A DNA stretch of 32,364 nt from Lysobacterales bacterium (GCA_027067055.1 JAMOMK010000089.1:1-32364); one strand, 5' to 3'; positions 24,065-32,282 are shown, counted from the first letter of the stretch. Made by a program: numbers and translations. Notes: generated by a model from the letters alone, not told the origin.

Positions 24065-24517
24065 TTATACTTCTTCACCTTCGACTAAAAGAGTAAATTT
24101 AGCATTAACATCAGAATGGAATGATAGTTCAACTACCACTTCACCGGCCTCACGGATGACGCCTTCTGACATAACAACTTCACTCTTATCTACAGGGAAA
24201 CCATTTGCTGTTAGTTTATCAGCAATTTCGCGTGGTCCAATTGAACCATACAATTTTCCTTCAGGTGATGCATTTGAAGTAATTGTAATTTCAAGTCCTT
24301 CAATTGATTCAGCACGTGCATTAGCTGCAGATAATGAATCTTTTTCTTTTGCTATCAATTCAGCTTTACGCTCTTCAAAAATCTTTTGATTTGCTTCAGT
24401 TGCCATTGATGCTTTGCCTTGAGGAATAAGATAGTTACGTGCAAAACCAGGTTTTACATTAACAATTTCACCTAAATCACCAAGGTTTTGTACTTTTTGT
24501 AATAATATAACTTGCAT
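24065..24517 (-). CDS. rplI: 50S ribosomal protein L9
   Basis: 150 residues, as expected. The N-terminal domain has MQVILLQKVQNLGDLGEIVN and VKPGFARNYLIPQGKASMAT, the L9 signature. A long connecting helix follows (about 41-75), then the C-terminal domain with GKLYGSIGPREIADKLTANG. L9 binds 23S rRNA near the L1 stalk. It is the third gene of the rpsF-rpsR-rplI operon, 11 nt after rpsR; priB is not between rpsF and rpsR here, unlike in E. coli. Confidence 0.98.
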   Translation of the reverse strand: MQVILLQKVQNLGDLGEIVNVKPGFARNYLIPQGKASMATEANQKIFEERKAELIAKEKDSLSAANARAESIEGLEITITSNASPEGKLYGSIGPREIADKLTANGFPVDKSEVVMSEGVIREAGEVVVELSFHSDVNAKFTLLVEGEEV

Positions 24518-24528
24518 TGTACTACTCC

Positions 24529-24768
24529 TTAATAATGTTGGTCACAGTATGGTAACAGTGCGATGTAACGTGCACGTTTTACTGCTGTTGTTAATTGTCT
24601 TTGGTATTTAGCTTTTGTGCCAGTGATTCTACTTGGAATAATCTTTCCAGTCTCACCAACATTTTGCTTCAATGTGTCCAAGTCTTTATAATCAATATGA
24701 GTAACGCCTTCTGCAGTAAATTTGCAGAAACGCTTACGGTTATTAGTTCTTCTTCTACGTTGTTGCAT
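24529..24768 (-). CDS. rpsR: 30S ribosomal protein S18
   Basis: 79 residues. [20 protein letters not shown] and the segment [20 protein letters not shown], then [20 protein letters not shown] and [14 protein letters not shown], are typical of S18. A single Cys in the CKF motif means the C+ (zinc) pattern is not complete. The start ATG overlaps the rpsF stop (TAATG at 24766-24770), so the two are coupled; S6 and S18 bind 16S rRNA as a dimer, which fits equal synthesis. Confidence 0.98.
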   Translation of the reverse strand: MQQRRRRTNNRKRFCKFTAEGVTHIDYKDLDTLKQNVGETGKIIPSRITGTKAKYQRQLTTAVKRARYIALLPYCDQHY

Positions 24769-25175
24769 TATTCTTCTTCTCCTGAACCTTTAGTTTCTTT
24801 AACTTCTGGCTTCTTATCAGCAGGTTTTTTGTCCGCAGGTTTTTTGTTGTCTTTATCGTCTCTCTTGATGAGCTGTGAATCTTCTGTAACAGCAGCTTTC
24901 AATTTGATAACCATGTGGCGTAAAACAGCATCATTGAATCTAAAAGCTTCTAGAATTTCTTCTAATGGCTTTGTTGTACATTCAATGTTCAATAAATAGT
25001 AATGTGCTTTGTGAAGTCTTTGAATTGGGTATGCCAACTGTCTGCGTCCCCAGTCTTCTGAACGGTGAACGGTGCCACCATCTGCTTCAACCATTGCTCG
25101 GTATCTTTCAACCATGGCTGGTACTTGCTCGCTCTGATCAGGATGAATCAGAAATACGATTTCGTAATGTCTCAT
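24768..25175 (-). CDS. rpsF: 30S ribosomal protein S6
   Basis: 135 residues. The S6 core covers about 1-100: [59 protein letters not shown] and [15 protein letters not shown]. The C-terminal tail is longer than usual and charged, with [14 protein letters not shown] repeats and the ending GSGEEE. In E. coli the S6 C-terminus receives extra glutamates from RimK; a tail already ending in Glu may be a substrate. AAGGAG precedes the ATG. It is the first gene of the operon and has a good promoter and a leader hairpin. Confidence 0.98.
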   Translation of the reverse strand: MRHYEIVFLIHPDQSEQVPAMVERYRAMVEADGGTVHRSEDWGRRQLAYPIQRLHKAHYYLLNIECTTKPLEEILEAFRFNDAVLRHMVIKLKAAVTEDSQLIKRDDKDNKKPADKKPADKKPEVKETKGSGEEE

Positions 25176-25200
25176 TTATGTCTCCTTATGGATTTAAAAA

Positions 25201-25225
25201 GCCACCTACTTAATTTTAGTAGTGC
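25201..25225 (-). promoter_or_regulatory. Leader hairpin upstream of rpsF (possible S6:S18 site)
   Basis: In the minus-strand leader, GCACTACT pairs with AGTA, a bulged G, and GTGGC around an AT-rich loop, about 25-50 nt before the rpsF ATG. Many bacteria have an S6:S18-binding leader motif in front of rpsF that mimics the 16S rRNA site. The exact conserved bulge of that motif is not clear here, so the assignment is tentative. Confidence 0.35.
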
Positions 25226-25261
25226 AGCAAGGATTCGACTCGTTTATTGAATCGAGCGCGG

Positions 25262-25289
25262 ATTATAACGGTTTTGAGATAAGAATCAA
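25262..25289 (-). promoter_or_regulatory. Promoter of rpsF-rpsR-rplI
   Basis: On the minus strand TTGATT (25289-25284) and a perfect TATAAT (25267-25262) are 16 nt apart. A GC-rich CCGCGC block follows the -10, as in growth-rate-controlled promoters of translation genes. The leader to rpsF is about 80 nt. Confidence 0.75.
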
Positions 25290-25302
25290 TTAAATTAAGT
25301 GT

Positions 25303-25914
25303 TTATGTTACGATTAATAAGATACTGACAGAAACAAAGACAAATATCGCCAACCAATTGATTATTAGGCTATAACTTGGTTTGGATAATAACTTTTGAG
25401 CTCCTTGTGCCGCTAACCAACCAATAAATGAAAAAACCACTAATGTAACAACTATAAATAGCATGCCTAAGATGAATAAACGTCCTTGATACCCAGCTTG
25501 ATTAATATTGGCAAATTGTGGAAAAAATGCGAGAAAAAACATGAGGACTTTAGGATTTGATACGTTCATAATAAATCCCCGTAAGTAATAATTATCAACA
25601 GGGTTATCTTGCTTTAAATTAATACCGTCATGCCGATGAATATAGGTTTTATAAGATAAATACAATAAATAAGCTACCGCAAAAACTTTAAGAATCAATA
25701 ATCCATACTGCGACTGGCTGACAAGTGTTGAAATACCGACGACAATTAAAAAAGTATGGAGTATTATACCGGTACAAAGACCTGCTATAAATTTTAAAGC
25801 CGTTTTGAAACCTTGACTAAGGCTAGTGACAATAACAAATATATTATCAGGTCCTGGCGTAAATGCCAGTACGATAGAGGCAAAGATAAATGCTATTATT
25901 TCAGAAAGGGACAA
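25303..25914 (-). CDS. LysE/RhtB-family amino-acid exporter
   Basis: 203 residues, typical of the family. It has about six transmembrane helices: IIAFIFASIVLAFTPGPDNI at the start, with the TPGPD signature of helix 1, then FIAGLCTGIILHTFLIVVGI, GLLILKVFAVAYLLYLSYKT, the NVSNPKVLMFFLAFFPQF segment, LFILGMLFIVVTLVVFSFIG and a final C-terminal helix. Proteins of this kind export amino acids such as threonine, homoserine or lysine from the cytoplasm; the substrate cannot be told. It starts five bases after the PilZ gene and probably shares its transcript. Confidence 0.9.
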   Translation of the reverse strand: MSLSEIIAFIFASIVLAFTPGPDNIFVIVTSLSQGFKTALKFIAGLCTGIILHTFLIVVGISTLVSQSQYGLLILKVFAVAYLLYLSYKTYIHRHDGINLKQDNPVDNYYLRGFIMNVSNPKVLMFFLAFFPQFANINQAGYQGRLFILGMLFIVVTLVVFSFIGWLAAQGAQKLLSKPSYSLIINWLAIFVFVSVSILLIVT

Positions 25915-25919
25915 CAGGG

Positions 25920-26255
25920 TTATTTTTCAATCTTGTCGACATGTTCGCCTAAGAGTTCCCATAATGGAATTTGTTTTTCTTCAGGAATCTTAATAAAACG
26001 CATGCCAACTGAATCATTCAATAAGCGGGTAACTTCTGCTTCCACATGCAGATTAAAGTCATCATTTAAAATAATTTCTAACACACAGAAGTCACCTTCT
26101 TGCAATCGAATTTCTGTGTGCTCATCATAGCTTAATAGTATTCCAGAGGCGGAGATGTTTTTAACTTCCATTATTATCGATTGCCCTTGCTTTACTAACA
26201 AACAAGAAGAAGTTATGGGTTTGCGTGCATACCTTATTTTACTATCAATTGTCAT
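25920..26255 (-). CDS. Single-domain PilZ protein
   Basis: 111 residues consisting of one PilZ domain. RYARKP near residues 8-13 corresponds to the RxxxR-type basic motif and NISASG (about 34-39) to the [D/N]xSxxG motif that binds c-di-GMP; VGMRFIKI (about 87-94) is the usual last strand. The first motif has RYARK rather than a full RxxxR spaced match, so binding should be tested rather than assumed. It lies between lysS and the LysE-type exporter. No diguanylate cyclase is in the window. Confidence 0.85.
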   Translation of the reverse strand: MTIDSKIRYARKPITSSCLLVKQGQSIIMEVKNISASGILLSYDEHTEIRLQEGDFCVLEIILNDDFNLHVEAEVTRLLNDSVGMRFIKIPEEKQIPLWELLGEHVDKIEK

Positions 26256-26320
26256 TACGCTCTATATCCTACGAAATAATTATTAGTGCATATAATTTTA
26301 TGCTAATTCTTTATAAAAGT

Positions 26321-26366
26321 AAGAGTAAAAACCAAAATTAATTCTAATATTTAGGCTTTTACTCTT
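26321..26366 (-). terminator. Possible terminator of lysS
   Basis: AAGAGTAAAAACC (26321-26333) and GGCTTTTACTCTT (26354-26366) can form a 12-13 bp stem with one mismatch and a 20-nt loop, directly after the lysS stop. On the minus strand the stem is followed by ACTTTTAT, a weak T-run. It might attenuate rather than end transcription into the PilZ gene. Confidence 0.5.
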
Positions 26367-26379
26367 AAAATATTACCTT

Positions 26380-27864
26380 TCAAGCTTCTGGGCGCATATA
26401 AGGGAACAATAATACGTCACGTATAGAGGCTGAATCTGTGAACAACATCACTAATCTATCAATACCAATGCCTTCACCTGCTGTTGGCGGCATACCGTAT
26501 TCTAATGCACGAATATAGTCTGCATCAAAATGCATGGCTTCATCATCGCCTGCCTCCATATTGGCTACCTGATCTTTAAAACGTTGTTCTTGATCTTCTG
26601 GGTCATTTAACTCTGAAAAACCATTGGCAATTTCGTTACCTGCTATAAATAATTCAAATCTATCGGTGTAATTTGGGTTTTCATCATTGCGGCGTGAAAG
26701 TGGTGAAATTTCAGTTGGGTATTCGACAATAAATGTTGGTTGAATCAAGTTATGCTCTGCTGTTTCATCAAACAATTCAGTTAACAACTTGCCCTGCCCC
26801 CAATTGTCTTCGATATGAATACCAAGACGTTTACAATGCACAGCAAGTGCATCACGACTTTCGCAGTCTTCTTCAGAAATCTCTGAATTATATTTCTTAA
26901 CCACATCTTTCATACTAATGCGTTCAAAGGGTTTGCCAAATTCAATTTCGTGCTCTTGGTATTTAACCAATGAATCACCTGTTGAAATTTCAGCTAACTG
27001 CTTGAATAGTTCTTCAGTTAAATCCATTAAATCATTGTAATCTGCGTAGGCCCAATAAAATTCCATCATAGTGAATTCTGGGTTGTGCTTAGTTGACACA
27101 CCTTCGTTTCGGAAGTTACGGTTAATTTCATAGACCTTTTCAAAACCACCAACCACTAAACGCTTAAGGAATAATTCTGGAGCAATACGTAAGTACAGAG
27201 GTAAGTTTAATGCATTATGATGTGTTTCAAATGGCTTAGCTGCCGCACCACCAGGTATCAAATGCATCATCGGTGTTTCGACTTCCATAAATTCTTTCTG
27301 TTCCATATAGGTGCGAATATGAGTAATGATTTTTGATCGGATTTTAAATGTATCACGGCTCTCTTGATTCATGATTAAATCGACATAACGTTGACGGTAA
27401 CGTGTTTCTTGGTCACTTAGCCCATGAAATTTATCGGGTAATGGTCGTAATGACTTAGTAACAAGGCGAATTTCTTGTGCTTTAACCGAAAGTTCATCCG
27501 TTTTGGTTTTGAACATGACGCCCCTTGCCGCGACAATATCACCTAAATCCCATGATTTAAATTCATTAAAGCTCTCTTCACCGACACCGTTTAATTGCAC
27601 AAAGAGTTGAATCGAACCCGTTACATCTTTGATAACTGCAAATCCACCTTTACCAAACTCACGTTTACTCATCATACGACCAACAACAGAAACCTCTATT
27701 GCTTGTGGGTCGAGTTCTTCTTTCGCAATTGCATCATATTTTTCATGCAATTCATCCGCAAAATGTGTTCTTCTAAAGTCATTAGGAAATGCTATGCCCT
27801 TTTCATCGCGAATGGCTTGTAGTTTTTGGCGTCGTTCTGTGATTAAATGATTTTCATCTGACAT
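26380..27864 (-). CDS. lysS: Lysyl-tRNA synthetase, class II
   Basis: 494 residues, close to the usual 500. The N-terminal OB-fold carries [20 protein letters not shown]. Class II motif 1 is in [20 protein letters not shown], motif 2 in [20 protein letters not shown] with [13 protein letters not shown], and motif 3 in [20 protein letters not shown] near the C-terminus, followed by [12 protein letters not shown]. It charges tRNA-Lys in the cytoplasm. prfB, often next to lysS in gammaproteobacteria, is absent; the secreted repeat protein gene lies upstream, 74 nt away. Confidence 0.98.
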   Translation of the reverse strand: MSDENHLITERRQKLQAIRDEKGIAFPNDFRRTHFADELHEKYDAIAKEELDPQAIEVSVVGRMMSKREFGKGGFAVIKDVTGSIQLFVQLNGVGEESFNEFKSWDLGDIVAARGVMFKTKTDELSVKAQEIRLVTKSLRPLPDKFHGLSDQETRYRQRYVDLIMNQESRDTFKIRSKIITHIRTYMEQKEFMEVETPMMHLIPGGAAAKPFETHHNALNLPLYLRIAPELFLKRLVVGGFEKVYEINRNFRNEGVSTKHNPEFTMMEFYWAYADYNDLMDLTEELFKQLAEISTGDSLVKYQEHEIEFGKPFERISMKDVVKKYNSEISEEDCESRDALAVHCKRLGIHIEDNWGQGKLLTELFDETAEHNLIQPTFIVEYPTEISPLSRRNDENPNYTDRFELFIAGNEIANGFSELNDPEDQEQRFKDQVANMEAGDDEAMHFDADYIRALEYGMPPTAGEGIGIDRLVMLFTDSASIRDVLLFPYMRPEA

Positions 27865-27938
27865 TTAATTGGCTTCCATCTATTAGTGTGTAAAAGACTG
27901 AATTTTAAAGCCCAAAATAGATACTAGCAATAAATAAC

Positions 27939-29723
27939 TTATTCAAAATCGTCTTTAAAGATATTTATTGGGGTAAATGTCTGGATATTATCCACTCGTC
28001 CAGAACCTCGGACTAAAAATGAGTTAATAGCCATGACGGTTTCTCCCGAATAATATCGAGAAAAATCAGCTTGAACATTGCGGTCAAATGTATGCCAGGT
28101 ATTATTCATAGCAGATAGACCCAGCCCAATATCAATATAATTGCCATCGATACCTAAGTCAGCATCAATCGAACGGTAACGCATGAATCGGTCGCCAATT
28201 GTTGTGGTGAGTGAAACATAAATATTAAAGCTCTCATTAAATTTTGAATCCCACCTTACACTTTTATGGTAAGTGTCATCCCATTTGGCAGCTCCCTGAT
28301 CGGGATTTGTTGGTCGTCGTCCAATTTCATAGCCGTTATCAACGCCTGAACCACTTAATTCAATTACATTTGAGTTTTTATCGACATCAAATACATTGTT
28401 TATTGTTGCTCCAACTGGAGTTTCATCATAAGCCCACCACCCATTAGTTATACCATCATCAGCATCTTCATAAGTAGTGGCATAGCTTTCATCGACACGT
28501 GAGAGCATTTCAATATCATCAACAAGACCAGTGTTCTTTACCACAAACCCATTGACTGAAATAATCTTATTACCCGACTCAAAATCATCAATGTCTTGTT
28601 GTAAATCACGTAATTCTGCCTGCCATAAACCCAATGGATTTTCATAAATATCTTCAATACTAGGCTCATCAATGGTTGAACCAATCGTTCTATCATCGCC
28701 AATAGCATGATGAATTGAGTTGCCAACCAAGCCTAAATGTGCACTAACTCCATCATGGTAGCTACCTGCGGTATCATTTGACCCAAGTGTGTAATACAGG
28801 TATCGGTATCCATTGGTGGTTTGTACATGGACACCAAACTCTAAGGCTTGTGCATCATCAATTTCAAAAGAAGCAATAGGATGCACAGGTGTTCGGCCAA
28901 ATTCACGAAAACGCCATTGAATCATTCTTTGAGTGGTATTATTCCAGGCACCTTCACCATTTTGTGCACCAATTTCGAAAGCATTGAGCAGTTTTAGTCC
29001 ATTGCCTCCATCATCAAACTTAATGACATTGCCTTGCACTCCAGTACCATAGCTATCAGCAACAACACTAATATTTGCCTCTGGTGGACTGGTATCAACT
29101 ACGTGCCAATTGGCAATTCCATTTTCTCCATCTTCATAAATGGTTTCCTCTGGTGTGTATATAACCACATCATCCAAATAACCACCATCGTGATTTCCAA
29201 TAATAATGCCGTGGATCTCTAAGACTTCAACATCAGGCAAGGCATCATGCATATCCCGTGTTAAGTCACGGGTAAACGTTCGCCACATAGAGACATCATG
29301 GTCTTGTGCTAAACCGTGGTGGATATAATTAGGGGTAAAGTGATGCAAACCATGGTTATAACTTGCTGATGCATAGTTGAATGTTTTATATGGATTATTC
29401 GGATCATTTGTTGTAACCGAAATATAGAAGTTAAAGGGTTGATCAGTGGTTCTCATTCGCCATGACATCACCAATGGTTGATTCGCTTGGTGCAAGGAAG
29501 CAGGAGAACCAAACCAATGTCCGCCTAGTCGGCAAGCATTACCACCTGAAAAACTAATTACTCGGTTGCTTGAATCTGGCTCAATGATGTTGGTAAAGTT
29601 GCAACCAGTAGCACTGTGATTGACCCAACCATCGGTTGTTCCATCTTCAGCATCTTCTAGAACGATGACGGCATAACTTATAAAACTAACGAGAATACAC
29701 GCGATAAATGTAAGCTTTTTCAT
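27939..29723 (-). CDS. Secreted protein with three jelly-roll-like repeats and a C-terminal IFKDDFE tail
   Basis: 594 residues. A signal peptide (1-18) is followed by three divergent repeats at about 22-190, 196-407 and 418-586. Each starts with an acidic opening (VLEDAEDGTTDGW, YEDGENGIANW, YEDADDGITNGW), has a W(R/D)-strand in the middle (MSWRMRT, IQWRFRE, VRWDSKF), a (Y/F)I(S/H)V-type strand, and closes with a G.(L/V)D(D/N)(I/V) strand (GGYLDDVVIYTP, TGLVDDIEML, SGRVDNIQTFTP). The pattern suggests beta-sandwich domains that bind calcium or carbohydrate; no catalytic site is evident. The C-terminus is NIFKDDFE, like the IFxDGFE ends of many secreted gammaproteobacterial proteins, possibly a sorting tail. 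Function unknown. Confidence 0.75.
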   Translation of the reverse strand: MKKLTFIACILVSFISYAVIVLEDAEDGTTDGWVNHSATGCNFTNIIEPDSSNRVISFSGGNACRLGGHWFGSPASLHQANQPLVMSWRMRTTDQPFNFYISVTTNDPNNPYKTFNYASASYNHGLHHFTPNYIHHGLAQDHDVSMWRTFTRDLTRDMHDALPDVEVLEIHGIIIGNHDGGYLDDVVIYTPEETIYEDGENGIANWHVVDTSPPEANISVVADSYGTGVQGNVIKFDDGGNGLKLLNAFEIGAQNGEGAWNNTTQRMIQWRFREFGRTPVHPIASFEIDDAQALEFGVHVQTTNGYRYLYYTLGSNDTAGSYHDGVSAHLGLVGNSIHHAIGDDRTIGSTIDEPSIEDIYENPLGLWQAELRDLQQDIDDFESGNKIISVNGFVVKNTGLVDDIEMLSRVDESYATTYEDADDGITNGWWAYDETPVGATINNVFDVDKNSNVIELSGSGVDNGYEIGRRPTNPDQGAAKWDDTYHKSVRWDSKFNESFNIYVSLTTTIGDRFMRYRSIDADLGIDGNYIDIGLGLSAMNNTWHTFDRNVQADFSRYYSGETVMAINSFLVRGSGRVDNIQTFTPINIFKDDFE

Positions 29724-29821
29724 TGAATTTAACCTTAAAAGAAGAATTATAATTAATCTCTTAAATTAAATAGTGACATGTATCAGCTTTTAAATCATTT
29801 TAACAATTTTTAACATTCAAA

Positions 29822-29839
29822 GGAGCTTTTAATTGCTCC
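29822..29839 (-). terminator. Possible terminator of the DUF4097-like gene
   Basis: On the minus strand GGAGC and GCTCC pair around AATTAAAA, about 15 nt after the stop, followed by TTTG. The stem is short and the T-run weak. It lies in the 130-nt gap before the repeat-protein gene. Confidence 0.4.
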
Positions 29840-29853
29840 CTTGAATATGACTT

Positions 29854-30570
29854 TTAATCTTGCTTCCATCTTTTGCCATTAACCTGAATACTACCGCTAC
29901 CGCTATCTTCTAGGTTAAATTTTCCTTGTAAGTTGTTGATTATGATAGAACCAGAACCGTCATCAACAGTAACATCACCAGTGACATAATCAATATTTAT
30001 TGTTCCTGAACCATCGTCTATAGTAATATTACCATCGATATTTGTTAAATTGGAATTTCCTGAACCATCATCAATAAGCACATTGCCAACAATGTTTTTA
30101 ATTGCAATTGAACCAGAGCCATCATCAATTTCTAGTGAATTATTTATATCTGCAATAGTCATTGAACCTGAACCATCATCAATCTCAACTTTGAGACTAT
30201 TTGGTATAAGAACATCCAAATCAACTGAAATATTAGGGTTTGAGAAGGAGAATAGGCTTTTTTTATTTAATGACTTCAATAAGACCGTGGAATTTTTATG
30301 AGCTAAACTCAACTCCATTTTATCATTAAAAACGGTTTTAAGCTTTTCAAGGCTACTGTACTCTTTAGAATAGATTTTAGCTATGACACTAATTTTATCA
30401 ACATCAGCGCCACGTAATTTTAAAGACCCTGCACCAATGTCGATGAAAATATTAGAGCTATTAGAAGTATCTATGTTCAATTCTTTTTCAAAACTAATTT
30501 CATTTCTTGCGAATGCAAATTGAGTTATCAATAACAAAACTGTTAGTAGTATTTGCTGTGCTTTTTTCAT
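29854..30570 (-). CDS. Exported DUF4097-like protein with 18-residue DDGSG solenoid repeats
   Basis: 238 residues. A signal peptide covers 1-21 (LLTVLLLITQFAFA). The N-terminal strand region (about 25-128) includes IFIDIGAGSLKLRGADVDKI. From residue 130 a repeat of exactly 18 residues follows: DDGSG at 131, 149, 167, 185 and 203 and a last EDSGSG at 221. Each unit reads roughly I-DDGSG-S-hydrophobic-x-I-x-(N/D)-(I/V)-x-G-x-(V/I). This predicts a right- or left-handed beta-solenoid with an Asp/Gly/Ser turn stacked on one face, suitable for calcium or for ice- or glycan-like lattice binding (inference). The tail GKRWKQD caps it. It is probably periplasmic or surface-linked. A DUF4097-type adhesin-like fold is the nearest family I know. 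Confidence 0.75.
   Translation of the reverse strand: MKKAQQILLTVLLLITQFAFARNEISFEKELNIDTSNSSNIFIDIGAGSLKLRGADVDKISVIAKIYSKEYSSLEKLKTVFNDKMELSLAHKNSTVLLKSLNKKSLFSFSNPNISVDLDVLIPNSLKVEIDDGSGSMTIADINNSLEIDDGSGSIAIKNIVGNVLIDDGSGNSNLTNIDGNITIDDGSGTINIDYVTGDVTVDDGSGSIIINNLQGKFNLEDSGSGSIQVNGKRWKQD
29887..30183 (-). repeat. Tandem 54-nt repeats encoding the DDGSG solenoid
   Basis: About five and a half units of 54 nt. The DDGSG codons are mostly GATGATGGTTCAGG-like on the minus strand (ACCATCATC on the plus strand recurs with 54-nt spacing), while the rest of each unit has diverged. The conserved turn codons against divergent strand codons point to selection on the turn rather than recent duplication. 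Confidence 0.75.
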
Positions 30571-30625
30571 GTAAAATCTCCAATATGTGTTTTTATACTT
30601 TAAAAACGCACTATTGGCTCAGAAG

Positions 30626-31096
30626 TTACAAAATTTGTTTTAATAATCCGTTACAAGCATCTTCCAGTAAGTCCAAAATCAAATCAAAACCGCTTTCTCC
30701 TCCATAATAAGGATCAGGAATTTCTGTGTAATGCTTGTTCTCTGAAAAACTCATTATAGTAAATAATTTATTATCAAATTTTGGGCTTGGACATATTTGC
30801 TTAAGATTTTCAAAGTTATCATCATCCATCGCAATGATATAATCGAACTTTTCAAAATCTCGTGACTTGGCTTGACGTGCTTGTTGCGTGGTTAAATCAA
30901 TCCCACGTTTTTGTGCAAAGCTGATAGACCGAGAATCTGGTGCACTGCCAATATGATAACTGTGTGTTCCAGCAGAATCTACTTCAAATAAATCAGATAA
31001 GCCTTTGTCACTAATCAATTTTTCAAACACACCTTGTGCCGATGGAGATCGACAAATATTACCCATGCAAACAAATAAAACTTTCGTTTTATTCAA
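30626..31096 (-). CDS. Low-molecular-weight protein-tyrosine phosphatase
   Basis: 156 residues, normal length. The P-loop VCMGNICRSP holds the nucleophile Cys10 and Arg16 in the C-x5-R motif, with Ser17 following. The general acid is Asp128 in DPYYGG, and the Tyr pair after it is the usual substrate-pocket position. HSYHIGSAPDSRS and IDLTTQQARQ are also typical. It removes phosphate from tyrosyl residues, or acts on small phosphates such as arsenate in related families. The ATG overlaps the dapB stop (31093-31096), so it is co-translated with a lysine/cell-wall biosynthesis enzyme. No tyrosine kinase or capsule gene is in the window. Confidence 0.95.
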   Translation of the reverse strand: MNKTKVLFVCMGNICRSPSAQGVFEKLISDKGLSDLFEVDSAGTHSYHIGSAPDSRSISFAQKRGIDLTTQQARQAKSRDFEKFDYIIAMDDDNFENLKQICPSPKFDNKLFTIMSFSENKHYTEIPDPYYGGESGFDLILDLLEDACNGLLKQIL

Positions 31097-31827
31097 GACA
31101 AGCTCTCAATATAATCCGTCATGGTATAAAAGCCCTTATCTTTTTTAACCAACCATTTGGCTACATCAAGCGCTCCTTGCGCAAAAATCTTAGGGTCTTT
31201 GGCTGTGTGAGAAATACTCAAACTCTCGCTGTCATTATCTAACTCAATCGTGTGAACACCTGGAACCTCTCCCTCACGAATGGAAATAATTTCAATATCA
31301 TCCATTCTATAATTATTCTCATCAATACGTTTAATCATACCGTGTGGTTTAATGGTTTTTGCCAAAGTAATTGCAGTCCCTGAAGGCTTGTCGGCTTTAT
31401 GGATATGGTGAGTTTCGGTAATTTTAACTTGTGTGTCTTGCAATTTAGTGTAATTAGACAATAAATGACGTATCAAGTTAATCGAAATGGCAAAATTTGA
31501 AGCCCAAAGAATAGGAATATGCGCCGATGCATTTTCTAATTCATTATAGTGTTTTTTACTTAAACCGGTTGTACCTGAAACCATCGGCACCTTATGCTCA
31601 ATACAATGAGCCAAGACTTTTTCAAAGGCATGAGGCGTTGAAAAATCAACCCAAACATCTGCCTGACCACATTCAGAATCAATGGCAATATTATCCAATA
31701 AAAAGTCAGAATTTTTAGACACCAAGCCACACTGTACTTGCGCCTTATTATCATCCGACAAAATTTCGACAAGTCTTTGCCCTATTCTTCCACTTATTCC
31801 TGCTATACCAATTTTTAATTTTATCAT
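31093..31827 (-). CDS. dapB: 4-hydroxy-tetrahydrodipicolinate reductase
   Basis: 244 residues, shorter than the about 270 of E. coli DapB but within the family. The nucleotide-binding GIAGISGRIGQRL holds G7xxG10xxG13, SGTTGL (84-89) and ASNFAISINL follow, and the substrate motif THHIHKADKPSGTA contains His140/His141, Lys144 and the SGT loop. The C-terminal SISHTAKDPKIFAQGALDVA is standard. It reduces the diaminopimelate/lysine-pathway intermediate with NAD(P)H. It overlaps the phosphatase gene by four bases, forming a two-gene operon. A TGTAAC...GTTACA dyad lies in its leader. Confidence 0.96.
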   Translation of the reverse strand: MIKLKIGIAGISGRIGQRLVEILSDDNKAQVQCGLVSKNSDFLLDNIAIDSECGQADVWVDFSTPHAFEKVLAHCIEHKVPMVSGTTGLSKKHYNELENASAHIPILWASNFAISINLIRHLLSNYTKLQDTQVKITETHHIHKADKPSGTAITLAKTIKPHGMIKRIDENNYRMDDIEIISIREGEVPGVHTIELDNDSESLSISHTAKDPKIFAQGALDVAKWLVKKDKGFYTMTDYIESLS

Positions 31828-31847
31828 TTATTCTCTTTTAAAGATTT

Positions 31848-31864
31848 TGTAACACGGAGTTACA
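31848..31864. promoter_or_regulatory. Dyad TGTAAC-N5-GTTACA upstream of dapB
   Basis: TGTAAC (31848-31853) and GTTACA (31859-31864) form a perfect 6-bp dyad with a five-base centre, about 20-37 nt before the dapB ATG. The size fits a dimeric repressor site. The surrounding AACACGGAGTTACACAG also resembles a short sequence found repeated in other bacterial genomes, so it may be a repeat rather than an operator. Confidence 0.35.
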
Positions 31865-31906
31865 CAGAACTTTTTTCTATACTATATTTCTTTAAAACTC
31901 TAAACC

Positions 31907-31987
31907 GTAAGGTAGGCTTGCCCACCATTTTATTACTGTTTGTTTATCGATGACCTGAAACTCTGTTGGTGGGCAAGCCCACCTTAC
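31907..31987. repeat. REP-like paired hairpin element upstream of dapB
   Basis: GTAAGGTAGGCTTGCCCACC (31907-31926) and GGTGGGCAAGCCCACCTTAC (31968-31987) are inverted copies with one mismatch. Each is a hairpin of GGTGGGC/GCCCACC type (right unit perfect, left with one mismatch). A 41-nt spacer separates them. Confidence 0.85.
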
Positions 31988-32001
31988 AAGATGTTTTCAT
32001 G

Positions 32002-32282
32002 CTATTTCAACGGAGACCTAACAATAGGATCCTTTAATTTATTTTGAAAAATAGTCACTTTAGCAAAATTAAATTCTATTTTAAAATTACCATACATAGG
32101 TTCAAACTTGCAAATATATCTACTCTCCTCTATTTTCCTAATATGAATTTGACGAATTTCAGGAAAAACTGATAAAGAATTATTTGCCACTAAATTTTTC
32201 ACATTTTCAAATTTAAAAACTGATATTTCATCCCAAAACTCAGTAAGAATTTCAAATGAAATATCACTAAATTCATTTAATA
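32002..32282 (-). pseudogene. C-terminal fragment of an unrecognised gene cut by the right IS
   Basis: The minus-strand frame is open from the IS junction to the TAA at 32004-32002, 93 codons, with no start. It begins LNEFSDISFEILTEFWDEIS and includes ENVKNLVANNSLSVFPEIRQ and YICKFEPMYGNFKIEFNFAK, ending IVRSPLK. An internal GTG at 32202 is not a natural start because the frame and the protein-like sequence continue upstream. The strand-helix pattern is of a small cytosolic protein; no family was recognised. It lost its N-terminus to the insertion. Confidence 0.5.

Noticed and set aside
24595-24999. 134-residue plus-strand frame opposite rpsR and rpsF
   Set aside because: Its [12 protein letters not shown] repeat is the reverse of the KKPAD repeat of S6.
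29034-29222. Plus-strand frames opposite the secreted repeat protein
   Set aside because: Short shadows without start signals.
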